NCBI RefSeq assembly: GCF_030445035.2
Contig: NC_080678.1
Location: forward strand, 117,309,947-117,373,946
Length of the DNA: 64,000 nt
Origin: Dasypus novemcinctus
Lineage: Eukaryota > Chordata > Mammalia > Cingulata > Dasypodidae
Direction: 5' to 3'
The position numbers and the translations under genes were made by a program. Below the pieces are notes generated by a model that did no database searches, had not been told where the DNA came from, and saw nothing but the letters and a program-made list of their open reading frames with translations. This document shows, in pieces, positions 45,501 to 57,500 of this stretch; the stretch's first letter is position 1; each line of letters opens with the position of its first letter.

Positions 45501-48500
45501 GGCACTCACCTGCCTGCTCATGTAGCAGGGCACTCACCTGCCTGCTCACATAGCAGGGGCACTCACCTGCTTGATCACATAGCAGGGGCACTCACCTGCC
45601 TGCTCATGTAGCAGGGCACTCACCTGCCTGCTCACATAGCAGGGGCACTCACCTGCTTGATCACATAGCGGGGCACTCACCTGCCTGCTCAGGCAGCAGG
45701 GGCACTCACCTGCCTGCTCATGTAGCAGGGCACTCACCTGCTTGATCACATAGCGGGGCACTCACCTGCTTGCTCAGGCAGCAGGGGTGCTCACCTGCCT
45801 GCTCAGGCAGCAGGGGCACTCACCTGCCTGCTCATGTAGCAGGGCACTCACCTGCTTGATCACATAGCGGGGCACTCACCTGCTTGCTCAGGCAGCAGGG
45901 GCGCTCACCTGCCTGCTCAGGCAGCAGGGGCACTCACCTGCCTGCTCAGGCAGCAGGGGCACTCACCTGCTTGATCACATAGCGGGGCACTCACCTGCTT
46001 GCTCAGGCAGCAGGGGCGCTCACCTGCCTGCTCAGGCAGCAGGGGCACTCACCTGCCTGCTCAGGCAGCAGGGGCACTCACCTGCTTGATCACATAGCGG
46101 GGCACTCACCTGCTTGCTCAGGCAGCAGGGGCACTCACCTGCCTGCTCAGGCAGCAGGGGCACTCACCTGCCTGCTCATGTAGCAGGGCACTCACCTGCC
46201 TGCTCAGGCAGCAGGGGCACTCACCTGCCTGCTCATGTAGCAGGGGCACTCACCTGCCTGCTCAGGCAGCAGGGGCACTCACCTGCTTGATCACATAGCG
46301 GGGCACTCACCTGCTTGCTCAGGCAGCAGGGGCGCTCACCTGCCTGCTCAGGCAGCAGGGGCACTCACCTGCCTGCTCATGTAGCAGGGCACTCACCTGC
46401 TTGATCATAGCGGGGCACTCACCTGCTTGCTCAGGCAGCAGGGGCGCTCACCTGCCTGCTCAGGCAGCAGGGGCACTCACCTGCCTGCTCAGGCAGCAGG
46501 GGCACTCACCTGCTTGCTCAGGCAGCAGGGGCACTCACCTGCCTGCTCAGGCAGCAGAGACACTCACCGGCCAGCACAGGTAGCAGAGGCAGCCCAGCAG
46601 CAGCAGCAGCAGCAGGAGCAGCAGGGCGGATGCGCCAGCCACGACAGGGATCCAGGGGAATTTGGAGCTGCCTTGGCTCTCGGTGGGGTCGTCATCCTCG
46701 TACTGGTACTCCTCATCAGCGTCCTCCTCGGGGTCCTCCTCCTCATCAGTGCCCTCGTCTTCTCTATTCGTGTCCTTGCTGGCATGCTCGGGGGACTGCT
46801 CAGGGGACTGCTTGGGGGACTGCTCGGGGGACTTCCTGGGAGTGCTGGCTGCAGCATTCTTGGAGGGCTTTGTGGGGCTCTTCTCAGGGGGTGTGTCGGG
46901 GGATTGTGCAGCGAGGCTTTGGCTGTTGACCTTGCTTGGGTTCCCAGCCTTGTCCTCGGTGGGTTTGGCAGCAGGATTCTCCCCCTGTGGAAGGGCCACC
47001 GTCACCATCCAGCCTTGGCTGCCAGAGAACAGGTGTGGCCGAGGGCTGGGCTGGGGCTGGGTGGTCCCCTCCTGGCTCCCGTCCCCTGGCATTCCACCCC
47101 CAGCCTCCTCCTCTCCTCAGGTGCTCCACCTCCAGGGACCCCAGGGGGGGCCAGGAGTCCATGGCCAGATGCCCAGACCACCTCGGCAGTGCCCAGGGCC
47201 ACAGACACCACATGTGGCGGAGGCTGCCCCATCCCCCTGCCTGAACCCCAACCTGGAGGGGTGGGCCTTGGGGCCCACACAGCCAGGGGTGCCACAGGCC
47301 TGGACTCTGGTCCTGGTGGGCCCCCTGCCCCACCCACTCGCCCTGGCTGCCAGCTGCCCCCCAGCGTGTCTGCATCAGGGCTGGGCCGACGTGCCCCATG
47401 ATGGGGGTGCCCCCACCCAGTACTCACGCAGTCCTTTCCACTGAATTTGAGGTTGTTGGCGATGAAGGTTATGCCTTTGTTGAGGCTGATTTCAACGAAG
47501 ATGGGCCTAAAGCACAGAGGGGGTGGGCCGGTGACAAGCAGGTCTCCCCCATGGCTGAACCTTGGCCCCCAGCTCTCCTGGGTGCAGTGACTGTGCCAGC
47601 AAGGTAGTGGGGTAGTGGAGAGAACGAGGCAAGAGCTCCTTCCCCAGGGCACGAGGTCGGCCTGGCTTGGAGGCCCCAAGGGACACGGCCGGCCCCAGGA
47701 GCCCGGCATCGTCTGCCTGCCGTGCGGCCACGTGCCACATGAGTGGCTGCCACGGGGGGGGGTCACTTGGCTCCTCCTTGTGGACAGGGCACGTGGGCTC
47801 AGCTCTGGCGAGTGGCAGGAGCCCTTTGGAACCAGATGGGCTGAAGCGCGTGCCCCAGAAAAACCATGTTCACGACCTGCACCCAGTCCTGGGGTGTAAC
47901 CCAATGTCAGTGGACCTTCTTAAGACATCGTTACGCTGCGGTCAGGGGAATGAGACTGCCCTTAGTGCTGTGACTGGGGGCTTTCAAGGGAAAGCCATTT
48001 GTAGGAGAAGACACTGGAAGTCCTTGGGAACCCGGCAGAGAGAGGAGAGCACGTGGCCGTGTGGTGGGGGAGCCACGGGACCCCAGGATTGCCGGCTGCC
48101 AGTACCAGAGCGCTGCCCACCCTGGAGGGAGCCAGCTTCCAGCCCCAGCACTGGCAGCCAAGAAAGCCCTCTTGTCAAGACAACCCATGGCTTGGTAGAT
48201 GTCACAGCGTGGGGAAACTGAGGCAGGCACCCTCCACCTCCTGCCGTCCTCAGCAGAGCCGGGCCACATGGATCCCTGCCCACCTCCAGGACCACCCATC
48301 AGGGCAGGTACAGAGGGCTCCCTGGGTGCCCTGGCCAAGGGTGCCCTCACCCAGGACCCTTAAACCACTGCCCACCTGGTCTCCTGCCATGAGGGTCCCC
48401 AGACCGGGGCACTTACTTTCCAAGTACTTGAGGTTCTACTCCAGGACAAGTTATGAAGTTGTCTCCAGAAGAGTTTGCTGCTTTATCTAAAAGAAAACCC

Positions 48501-51500
48501 ACAGCAGAAGGTCAGTGCACGTCCATCCATCCACCACCTCCTGCTGCCCTCGGCCAGACAAGTGGACCCTGGCAGGTGGCCAGCCTCTCCTTCGGCCATC
48601 GTCTACTCAGAGAAATTGTGGGATCCCTGGCCTTGCCCCAGGCACTGGGCAGCCGATGGTATTTAACAGAAGCAAGGCAGGCAGAGAGATGTTCTCAAGG
48701 CAGGAACGTTCTCGTGACTGGATGGGGAGGCAATCCCATAAAATATAACCATGAACAAAATAAATGCCAGGGAGTGCGAAGTGCATGACAATGAAAACGG
48801 GGAAGGCACAGAGCATGCAAGTGAAGGGACATCTACTCAGAACAGGTGGCCTGGATCATCTCTTACAGGTACAATTTCTCATTTGGAGACATTACGATAT
48901 TTGCAGATGGACAGATGTGATGTCCGGGATTTGCTTCAAATAATTGGCAGTGGGGATACCGACGTCACCAGCTTGGCATGGGTGGACCATTACTGACAGC
49001 AGGTGATGAGTATTTCAAGTTCATTCTATAATTCTCACAAGAATTGTATGCTGTTGAAACTTCACTAAAAATCAGGCCTCTCCAAGGAGGCAGTGCTTGC
49101 TCTGAGCCCCAACAGGTGAGGAAGCCATCAGGGAGAGGTCTGAGGGAGGAATGTTCCAGGCTGTGGAAGGGCCTGTGCCAAGGTCCTGAGGTCAGAACTA
49201 CTCGCGCGTGTGCAGGGAGGAAGGGAGTGAGCAGGATGGGCAGCGTGGGCTTTATCCAAGGACAGCGAGTGTGCCGGGGCCTGACAGATCCCGGGGTGCT
49301 ATGGACTTAAAGGCAGCAGGACTTTTGGTGGTTGGATGCAGGGGAAGCAAAGAGGCACGAGGGGGCCGTGAGCTTTGGAGGAGAGGACTGAGTGGCTAGG
49401 GGCGCCCTTTCCCGCGATGGGGAAGCCTGACATGGGAAAGGATGTGGGCTGCTTTGGCTTTCCTTTAGCCTTCAGTTTCTGTGGGGTTTGGGACTGGGGC
49501 ACAGGAGGCTGAGTGCAGGCCCACAGCTGTGGGGGGACCTCTCAGTCCACAGCCCACGCACTCACTGGCCCCTGGACTGGGGTGAAGGGCACTGCAAAGC
49601 CGCCCTCTGAGCAGGGCTCGGCCTCACGGTCATCCCCCAGGCTGGAGGAGCAGGACCTCCGCTTCCCAAGGCCCAGGGCCAGCTGCGCCCAGGAAGGAGG
49701 GTGAGCAGCAGCGTCCACTGTCTCTCTGCAGGATGGAGGCTGGGTCTGCCACCACCTGCAGCCCCCGAGAGCTGTGCTCAGAGCTGCTGGGAGCACTGCC
49801 CTCTCCAGCAGAAGGACCCTGGAGGTGGCAGGTCAGCCCCCTGCAGGGGAGAAGATTTAGGGGTGGTTCTTGTGGAATGTTTTCAAAACTAGGCTTTTTA
49901 TCTCTTTAGAAATGCCAATTTTGGTGGGACTGGCAGCCAGGTGTTACTTCCTGGGCACTTGACCTATAAAGCACATGGATCAAAATGAAATGGAACCCCT
50001 GGTTACTGTCCTAACCACTTCAGGTGTTCCAGTCTCCTTTAACTTCAAGGGTGTCTTTTAGGAACCAATAGGTCTTATAAAGAAATATTTCTAGGGCATG
50101 AGAGTTGCATTAATTCCAGTTCAGTTTCTTTTCTTTTTTCTGTCAAATTTGAGAAAAATTATTTCACTATGCTGTATTTGAGAGGGTAAATGGTAGTTAT
50201 TTGGGTTTGGGATCGGGGTAATGTTTTATTCTCTATTCTTTCCTCTAATTCCCTGTGGCTGCATCAATCTTATAATTAAGAATCTCTAACAATTGTGATT
50301 GTTTTTCTCTTTTCTACCACAGATCAGGGCTCTTCTCAACAAAATGGCTCGTTTCCACAGTGACCCACTGACATTACAACTGTCAGAGGAGCCATGAACC
50401 TGGAGATCTGGAAACTCATCTCCAAAGCAGGGCTCGAGGTGAGGATTTGCTGTGGGAAGGTTGGGAGTCACTGGAAAATGGACTCCCAGGGAGAGGATGA
50501 CCACAGCATGTCCAAGGTCAGGGTCAGGAAGCACAGGGCACTGCAGGTGCCACCAAGCCACGGCCAAGATGGCTCGTGGCCAAGACGGCTGCCTGAGGGG
50601 CAAGGTGGGCAGATCAGGAGGGAGGTGCCACCCAGAACGAGCTCATCACCCGAATTTATAGGCCTTCCCGCTGTCGTGAAAACAGCATGCTAAAGACAGA
50701 ACTCATGGGACAGGGGGACACACTGGCTATTACATTTTTCTTCTCATTTCTCAGGTTTCCAAAAGTTTTCCCAGGTGTTTTAATAAGAGGAAAATGTGAT
50801 TAGAAGTAACAAGACAAATTCTTCTCAGTGCATCAGAGCTGCTCATGACATGCCACGTGCCCTGGCTCTGCCCACGTGGTATGGCCGGGTGCCCGGCACC
50901 CAGCACTGCCTTAGAGGGGACCCCCGGGGGGGGGCGCAGGAACCCCCAGCTCTCTGGGGAAGGACCTAGAAGCATTTCCAGGGCCGTCAGGTGGGCTCTG
51001 CCTGCTCCAGGAACTCTCTTCTAGGTGAACTAGAAGGTGCCCTCCGTGGTTTTGGCTGTCAGCACTGAGGGGCTTGGGCTCACCCACCCTGGGGAAGGGC
51101 AGGTAAAGGGAAACAGCACTTCCCTGGGCGCATCACCCACATGCAGGGTGGAGAGCCAGTGCTGAGATCCTCCCCATGCTCTGCCCACCCAGAGGAGCAG
51201 ATGCCCACCAGTGCTGGAGAAGGGAGCCGTTCTGGGTCTACCAGGCGGCTGGGCAAGGCACTGGCCCAGGAAGATGCAACTGCAGCAAATGGAGGCAGCG
51301 AGGAGCCGGCTGGGAGCAGAGGGTGCTGAGGGCCGCCCAGCAGCCCAGGCTCTGGGAAGGCCCACCCAGCCCCAGCTCCCTGGGCACTGCCTGCCGGGCC
51401 CTCTGCTTCCTAAGGCTGCTCACCCTTGGTCACGTGCCTGGCACCTCAGTTCTGCCAAATAATAGGCTGCTTCTTACATTTTCACACAATTATTACACCC

Positions 51501-54500
51501 TCGAGGGCACCTCCCGCTCTACGTACGAGATCTTGCCATGACCACGGCCCATGTTACAGGAAAGAAAACAGGTTCAGGAGCAAGGCCCTGGGGCCTGGGC
51601 CTCGGACTCTGGAGTCCAGGCCTGGCCAGGGCTCCTTGTCTCAGCTCAGGATGAGCCACCTTCCCTGCAGGGGTCAGTGAACCAGGCAGGGCACAGGGCC
51701 CAGGCTGGCTGCCCATGCCCCCAGAGCCACCTGCGGCCCTGCTCCAGGTGCCCAGGGCCTGTTTCCAGTCGGGGTGGGAGGGGCCAGGCCCCCAGCCCAT
51801 CTGACTCTACATGGCACGCTGCCTCTGACTCCACCAAGGCCACTGAAAGAGGCCATCAAGGGCAGGCAAGGCTGGGCATCTCAGAAGGAACACATGCTGT
51901 GGGGTCACTCGGGACTCAGAGGCATTTGGGCAGGTACTTACCTTCGAACTTGGTTCTGCTGAACTTGAATCTGCAAATTATGTCCTTCTTATTCAGGGCA
52001 TTTGCAAAGCCTCTTCCGTGCACCTTGATATCAGGGCTTTCTGCAAGGACAATGTGGAACAGGCTTGTGAGGATGCACTCAGGGCTGTGTTCCCTCGGCT
52101 CTTCCTTTCAGGACAGGCTGCCCCAGAATGAACACCCAAGGGGACTCAGGCAAGGAAGTAGCTGTGGGGACACCACCTCTGGGGGACACCACCTCCGAGC
52201 AGCCTCTTCTCTCCACTGATTCTTAGAAGCCCTGTGTCCTGCCAGGCCTCTCCTTAGGGTGAGCTCCGCCCCTGAAATCCCATGGGGCTCCCTAAAGCCA
52301 TGGGATGCTGGCAGTGGGCAGTCACCCCTTGCTTTACAGGTGAGAGCAGAGCTCGGTCCAGGTGGGTCCAAGGCCCCCAGGCTGCCTGAGCTGGGCCTCC
52401 AGGCCTGGAGCCATGGGACTTCTGCACATACAGGGGCTGTTCCTTCATCCTGTCCTGTTGGTGCCCAGGGCAGCATGGAGGCCCCCAGGGCCCTGCTCCT
52501 GAGAGGCCCTCATGGCAGGGGCAGTTCCATCCTAGCCCTGGGTGCAGAGCCCTGAGTCAGCTACCCCAGCACCCACCTCTCCCTGGCCACCAGGGACCAC
52601 TCCTGGCCCATGCTGGGCTCAGTGTGCACATCCGTCCCCATGTGAGAAAGGCTGACACGGAGGTGCCATTCGGTGCCTTGCACATGTCCAGGCGCTGGGG
52701 GTCCCCTGGGCTTCCTGGCCCTGAGGCAAATACTACAGTGGCTTTAGGGAGGCCCGCTGGACCTTCGGCAACTCCATCGCCGTTCCACCCCGGTGCACCC
52801 ACCTGAAATCCATCCATCCCCCCCCCCCCGCGCTGCCCCCTGACCCGGGCCTGCTAATTCCAGCCCTCATGCTTGGATGGTCCCCAGTCACTGGACCTGA
52901 GGGACTTTGCCTCTGAGGCCCGGCATGGCCCAGTGATTCCCTTGCTCAGGCAGCACCTGGTGGCTGTGGCCATGCCTTTGGAAATGAGCCATGCGGAAGC
53001 ACCAAGGGCCAGGGGACAATCATGCCTGCCATAAAAGTCACTTCCAAGGCCAGTCCCTGTGCACGTGGGTTCAACCCCTTTGTAAAGAGGAACTTTGAAG
53101 ATGCTATTACGAGTTAAGGAATGAGCTCATCTATGAACAAGAAACCCAGGGATCATATTTCTTAAAATGCAGAGAATATGCAAACACAGGCAAGGAGAAA
53201 ATGCCAGGGGAGGAGACCATGGAGACTGCTGGCCTTGGAGTGGTAGGTGGGGGAGCCAGCCAAGACCCCCAAGGATTGTGAGGCACTTACACCAGCAGGC
53301 CACAGACCCCAGGAGAAAGCCTGGCCTGGAGCCCTTCATGTGGGACTTTGGGGGCCTCCAACATGATGAGCCAGGAAACTCCTGAGTGAAGCCAACCAGC
53401 ACACGACCCTTGTCATGTAGCCTGGCAAGCTATGAGGACCTGTGGTGACAACATCACCTGCGGCTAATGGCAGGCTGTGTCGCTCGGCACGGGCTCCCCC
53501 TCCAGGCGGGGGGCACAGGCTCCTTCAGTCATGGCCTTCTGGCTGCACCCTCAGGCACATCCCTTCTCCCCCAGCGGGACGTGGGCTGGGCCTTGGCCCA
53601 GCATTGAGTCGCCACCCACACGGGCCGTTGCTGACCGGCCGACCCCGCCCACACTGAGCAGGGGACGGTGCTCAGTCATTTCCAACTTCCATCCTGGGAT
53701 TATTTATATAACAGAAGGCGGAACCCTGACGAACACAGCGAGGCGTGGCTAGATAGACCCCAAGAAGGGACATTCCCTGCCGGAGTGCAGGCAAGCTAGA
53801 CTCTGGACGGGGCCTTCCTGCCCCAAGAAGAAGCCAAGAAGAAACGTCCATGGGCAAGTTCGAGTGGCGCGTGGACGACGGGCTCATCCTAAATCGCATT
53901 CCCTCGTTTCTGAGCATCTTGTGAGCAGAAGGTTCCCACTTTACAGAACCGGAGGCTACAAAGGGCCCTGGGCCAGGGCCCAGCTCGGCGCACGCAGCCC
54001 GGATCCCAGGCTGCTTCCCACGGGGCCCAGCCGGGGTTGCGCCACCCCAGCAGCCCTGCTCCTGCCCGTCCCTGTCTTGTTCTGAGCCGCCCTCTCAGGG
54101 CTCCTCCCCAGTAAGCCCCCGAGCCCCTGAGGAGTCGTCAGCTCCAGGAGATGTGGGTCCTGAGCCAGAAAGCCCCGAGCAGGGGTGGGCGTGGAGGGCA
54201 GGGATGGAGGCCCAGGACAGGGCCTTTTGGGGACCCCGGAATGGCGAGCACTTGCCCCCACAGCACAACCCTCACCCCCAGCCTCTACCTGGAATGCGCA
54301 TCCAGCCCCACAGCCCCAGCCGGCCTCAGGCTCCAGATCAACCCACCCATGCCCTGGACCCACCCCCACCCCCCAAGGATTCAGCTCCAAGAGGAACCTG
54401 CTTCCATGAGGGAAGGACAGGGAAGGGGCAGGGAAGAGGATGCCCAGGCAAGGACTTCTGCTCTGCGCAGCAGCCGCTCCTTCCCCTTCCCAGCCCCTCA

Positions 54501-57500
54501 CCACCCCTGCCCCCTCAGCACCATCCCGGGGCAGGGCATCCACCACCCGCAGCGCCGGCAGCCCCGGAGGGAGGCCGGGCTTTTGGCAAAGGGGTCTCTT
54601 CCTCTCAGGAAAAGGCCCTACACCAGGCCGCCTGGGTCAGGGAGCTGAGCTGGGCAGCAGGGGTTCCCCAGGAGGGAAGGGCTGGGCAGGAGCTGAGGGC
54701 CGACAGGCGGGCAGCACTGTGTGGGCAGCAGCTTCCAGGTGAAGAGCCTGGCGATGGGAGGGCCTCCCACACTTGGAGACCCAGCACCAAGTCACTGCTG
54801 AGCAGGTCCCCTCTGGCTGCGCTCAGCAGGGCCCCGTGGCCGTGACTGGGGAGAGGGCTTCTGCCCAGTCCCCAGGTGGGCGTGGGGCTCAGGATTCCAC
54901 CTCCAGGAGGAGGCAGCTGCTGGCCGATGAGCAGGCTCCCCTGCCAGGCTGGGAGGCCCTTCTCCCCGGCGCTGAGCGGGGGGCATCTGGATGTCGGGCT
55001 CGGCCATGTCTTTCCTCCATGCCTGAGCCGCACTTGTTGGGCTCCCCGTCCTCCGACGCTGTGACTTGCAGGTTTCAAATGGCCACACAGCGGGGATGAT
55101 GGCTAATTCCTCCTGTGTGATGTCTGTCTTGTGTGCTCCTGTGCTCCACTGCCTGGTGCTGTGCTGAGGGGGCTCTAAATATGCTTTTCCTTTCTCATTG
55201 TTTGTTAAACATTTTGTTTTGAGAGGGGAAAAATGTACTTGCACACACATACCCACAAACACCCTCACAAAGCCACTCACAAATGAGCACCTTCCTGCAC
55301 ACTTCAAACACACTCACACACCACACACACACAAACACGTGCACACACATATAGACACCAAAGTATAAACACACAAAGGCACATACACGTGCACATGTGC
55401 ACACACCACACATCCAAACACATATTCATGCTCACACGTACACATGCATACATTGCAAATACACACACACTGCATGTACATAGATACATACACAAACATG
55501 ATTCTCACACATGCCCATGAACACACATAAACACACATGGATATGCATGCATACACATACACAACAACCCAAATATACACATACACATGCATGTACACAC
55601 ATCATGATATCCACATGCACACACACATGAAGTCTGAAACACATACACACAAACATGCACGCATACACACATACAGGTTCATGCTCCTATTATACTCGTA
55701 TCTGTGCACAAAAGCATGCCTGCACACACACACGATTGTTCTGGTCCACTAGGCTGCCAAAAGCAATATACCAGAAAGGGGTTGGCTTTTACAGTGGGGA
55801 TTTATTAGCGTACAAGTTCATGGTTCTGAGCCTTGGAAAGGTCCAAATCAAGGCACCATCAAGATGGTACCTTCCTCCTGAAGACCACCAGCTGCCAGTG
55901 ACCTTGCCTCCTCTGTCACACCACAAGGTCCTTGTTGGCATCTGCTGGTCTCCCTCCTCTTCCAGGCTGTTGCTTCCAGCTTCTTCCTTCCATGGCTTTC
56001 TTTCTCTTTGTGTGGATTTCATTGTCTTATAAGGACTCCAATAAGAGGATTAAGACCCACCCTGAGCCAGGCCTTAACTGAAGGAACCTCATCAAAAGGC
56101 CCTACTTACCATAGGTCCACACCCACGGGAATGGATCAGCTTTAAGAACATACTTTTCTGGGGTTTATACATGTTCAAACCATCACACTCTGCCCCGTGA
56201 ATCCAAAAAGACATGCTCTTTCTATACTGAAATACATTCATTCCATCACAATATCCCAGAGCCTTAATTCATTTCAGTAACAATATTAAGTAAACTTCTC
56301 ATCAAAAGCAGTTACAGCTGTCATCTGTCCTGGGGCACAATTCCTCTGGCTGTGGACCTGGGGACTCAGAGCACAAGTTACCTGCTTTCAAGAGACACAG
56401 AAGGGATAGTCATAGGGCCAACATTCCCACTGCCATAGGGAGAAATTGGAAGGAAAACAGGGGTCACAGGTCCCAAACAATTCCAAAACCCTTCAGGTCA
56501 GACCCATGAGATTTCCAGGTCTGAGAGTCATTATGGAACAATGGTGTGACCTCAGGCCCTAGTACATCAGAAGCCCCACCCTTTCCAGGTGCTTGCACAG
56601 AGTCCCTGCCACCACAAACACTGGGGTGAAGGCTTGTCAAGCATCTGAGTGGCAAACATCCTCTCTGCAATTCCACAGGCATCTGAGAAACCTGGCATGG
56701 TGGCACTCTTCCACAACAAGGCAGAAGGCCACCACCTCCAAGCTCCCAGGCATACTCACACCTTCCACATGGAAGTGCTAACCTCCAAGCTCCCAGGTGT
56801 ACTCACACCTTCCACATGGCAGGGCTGACCTCCAAGCTCCTGTGTGTACTCAAACCTTCCACATGGCAGGCTGAGCTCCAAGCTCCTGGGTGTACTCACA
56901 CCTCCACATGGCAGGGCTGAGCTCCAAGCTCCTGTGTGTACTCACACCTTCCACATGGCAGGGCTGAGCTCCAAGCTCCTGTGTGTACTCAAACCTTCCA
57001 CATGGCAGAGCTGAGCTCCAAGCTCCTGGGTGTACTCACACCTCCACATGGCAGGGCTGAGCTCCAAGCTCCTGTGCGTACTCACACCTCCACATGGCAG
57101 GGCTGAGCTCCAAGCTCCTCTGTGTACTCACACCTTCCACATGGCAGGGCTGAGCTCCAAGCTCCTGTGTGTACTCACACCTTCCACATGGCAGGGCTGA
57201 GCTCCAAGCTCCTGGGTGTACTCACACTTCCACATGGCAGGGCTGAGCTCCAAGCTCCTGTGTGTACTCACACCTTCCACATGGCAGGGCTGAGCTCCAA
57301 GCTCCTGTGTGTACTCAAACCTTCCACATGGCAGAGCTGAGCTCCAAGCTCCTGGGTGTACTCACACCTCCACATGGCAGGACTGAGCTCCAAGCTCCTG
57401 TGCGTACTCACACCTCCACATGGCAGGGCTGAGCTCCAAGCTCCTCTGTGTACTCACACCTTCCACATGGCAGGGCTGAGCTCCAAGCTCCTGTGTGTAC

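Noticed and set aside
45501-46567. CRISPR-like array (regular short repeats)
   Set aside because: Units are contiguous with no unique spacers, the genome is mammalian, and the repeats are diverged variants of one another: a minisatellite.
47002-47904. 300-codon minus-strand frame
   Set aside because: It contains the real 79-nt ANTXRL exon but the rest is intron; the open stretch is due to GC-rich composition.
54153-54845. 230-codon plus-strand frame
   Set aside because: Proline-rich, overlapped by long frames in other phases, lies in an ANTXRL intron on the opposite strand, no family match.
55304-55668. Cys/Val-rich minus-strand frames
   Set aside because: Translation of the CA-rich tract.
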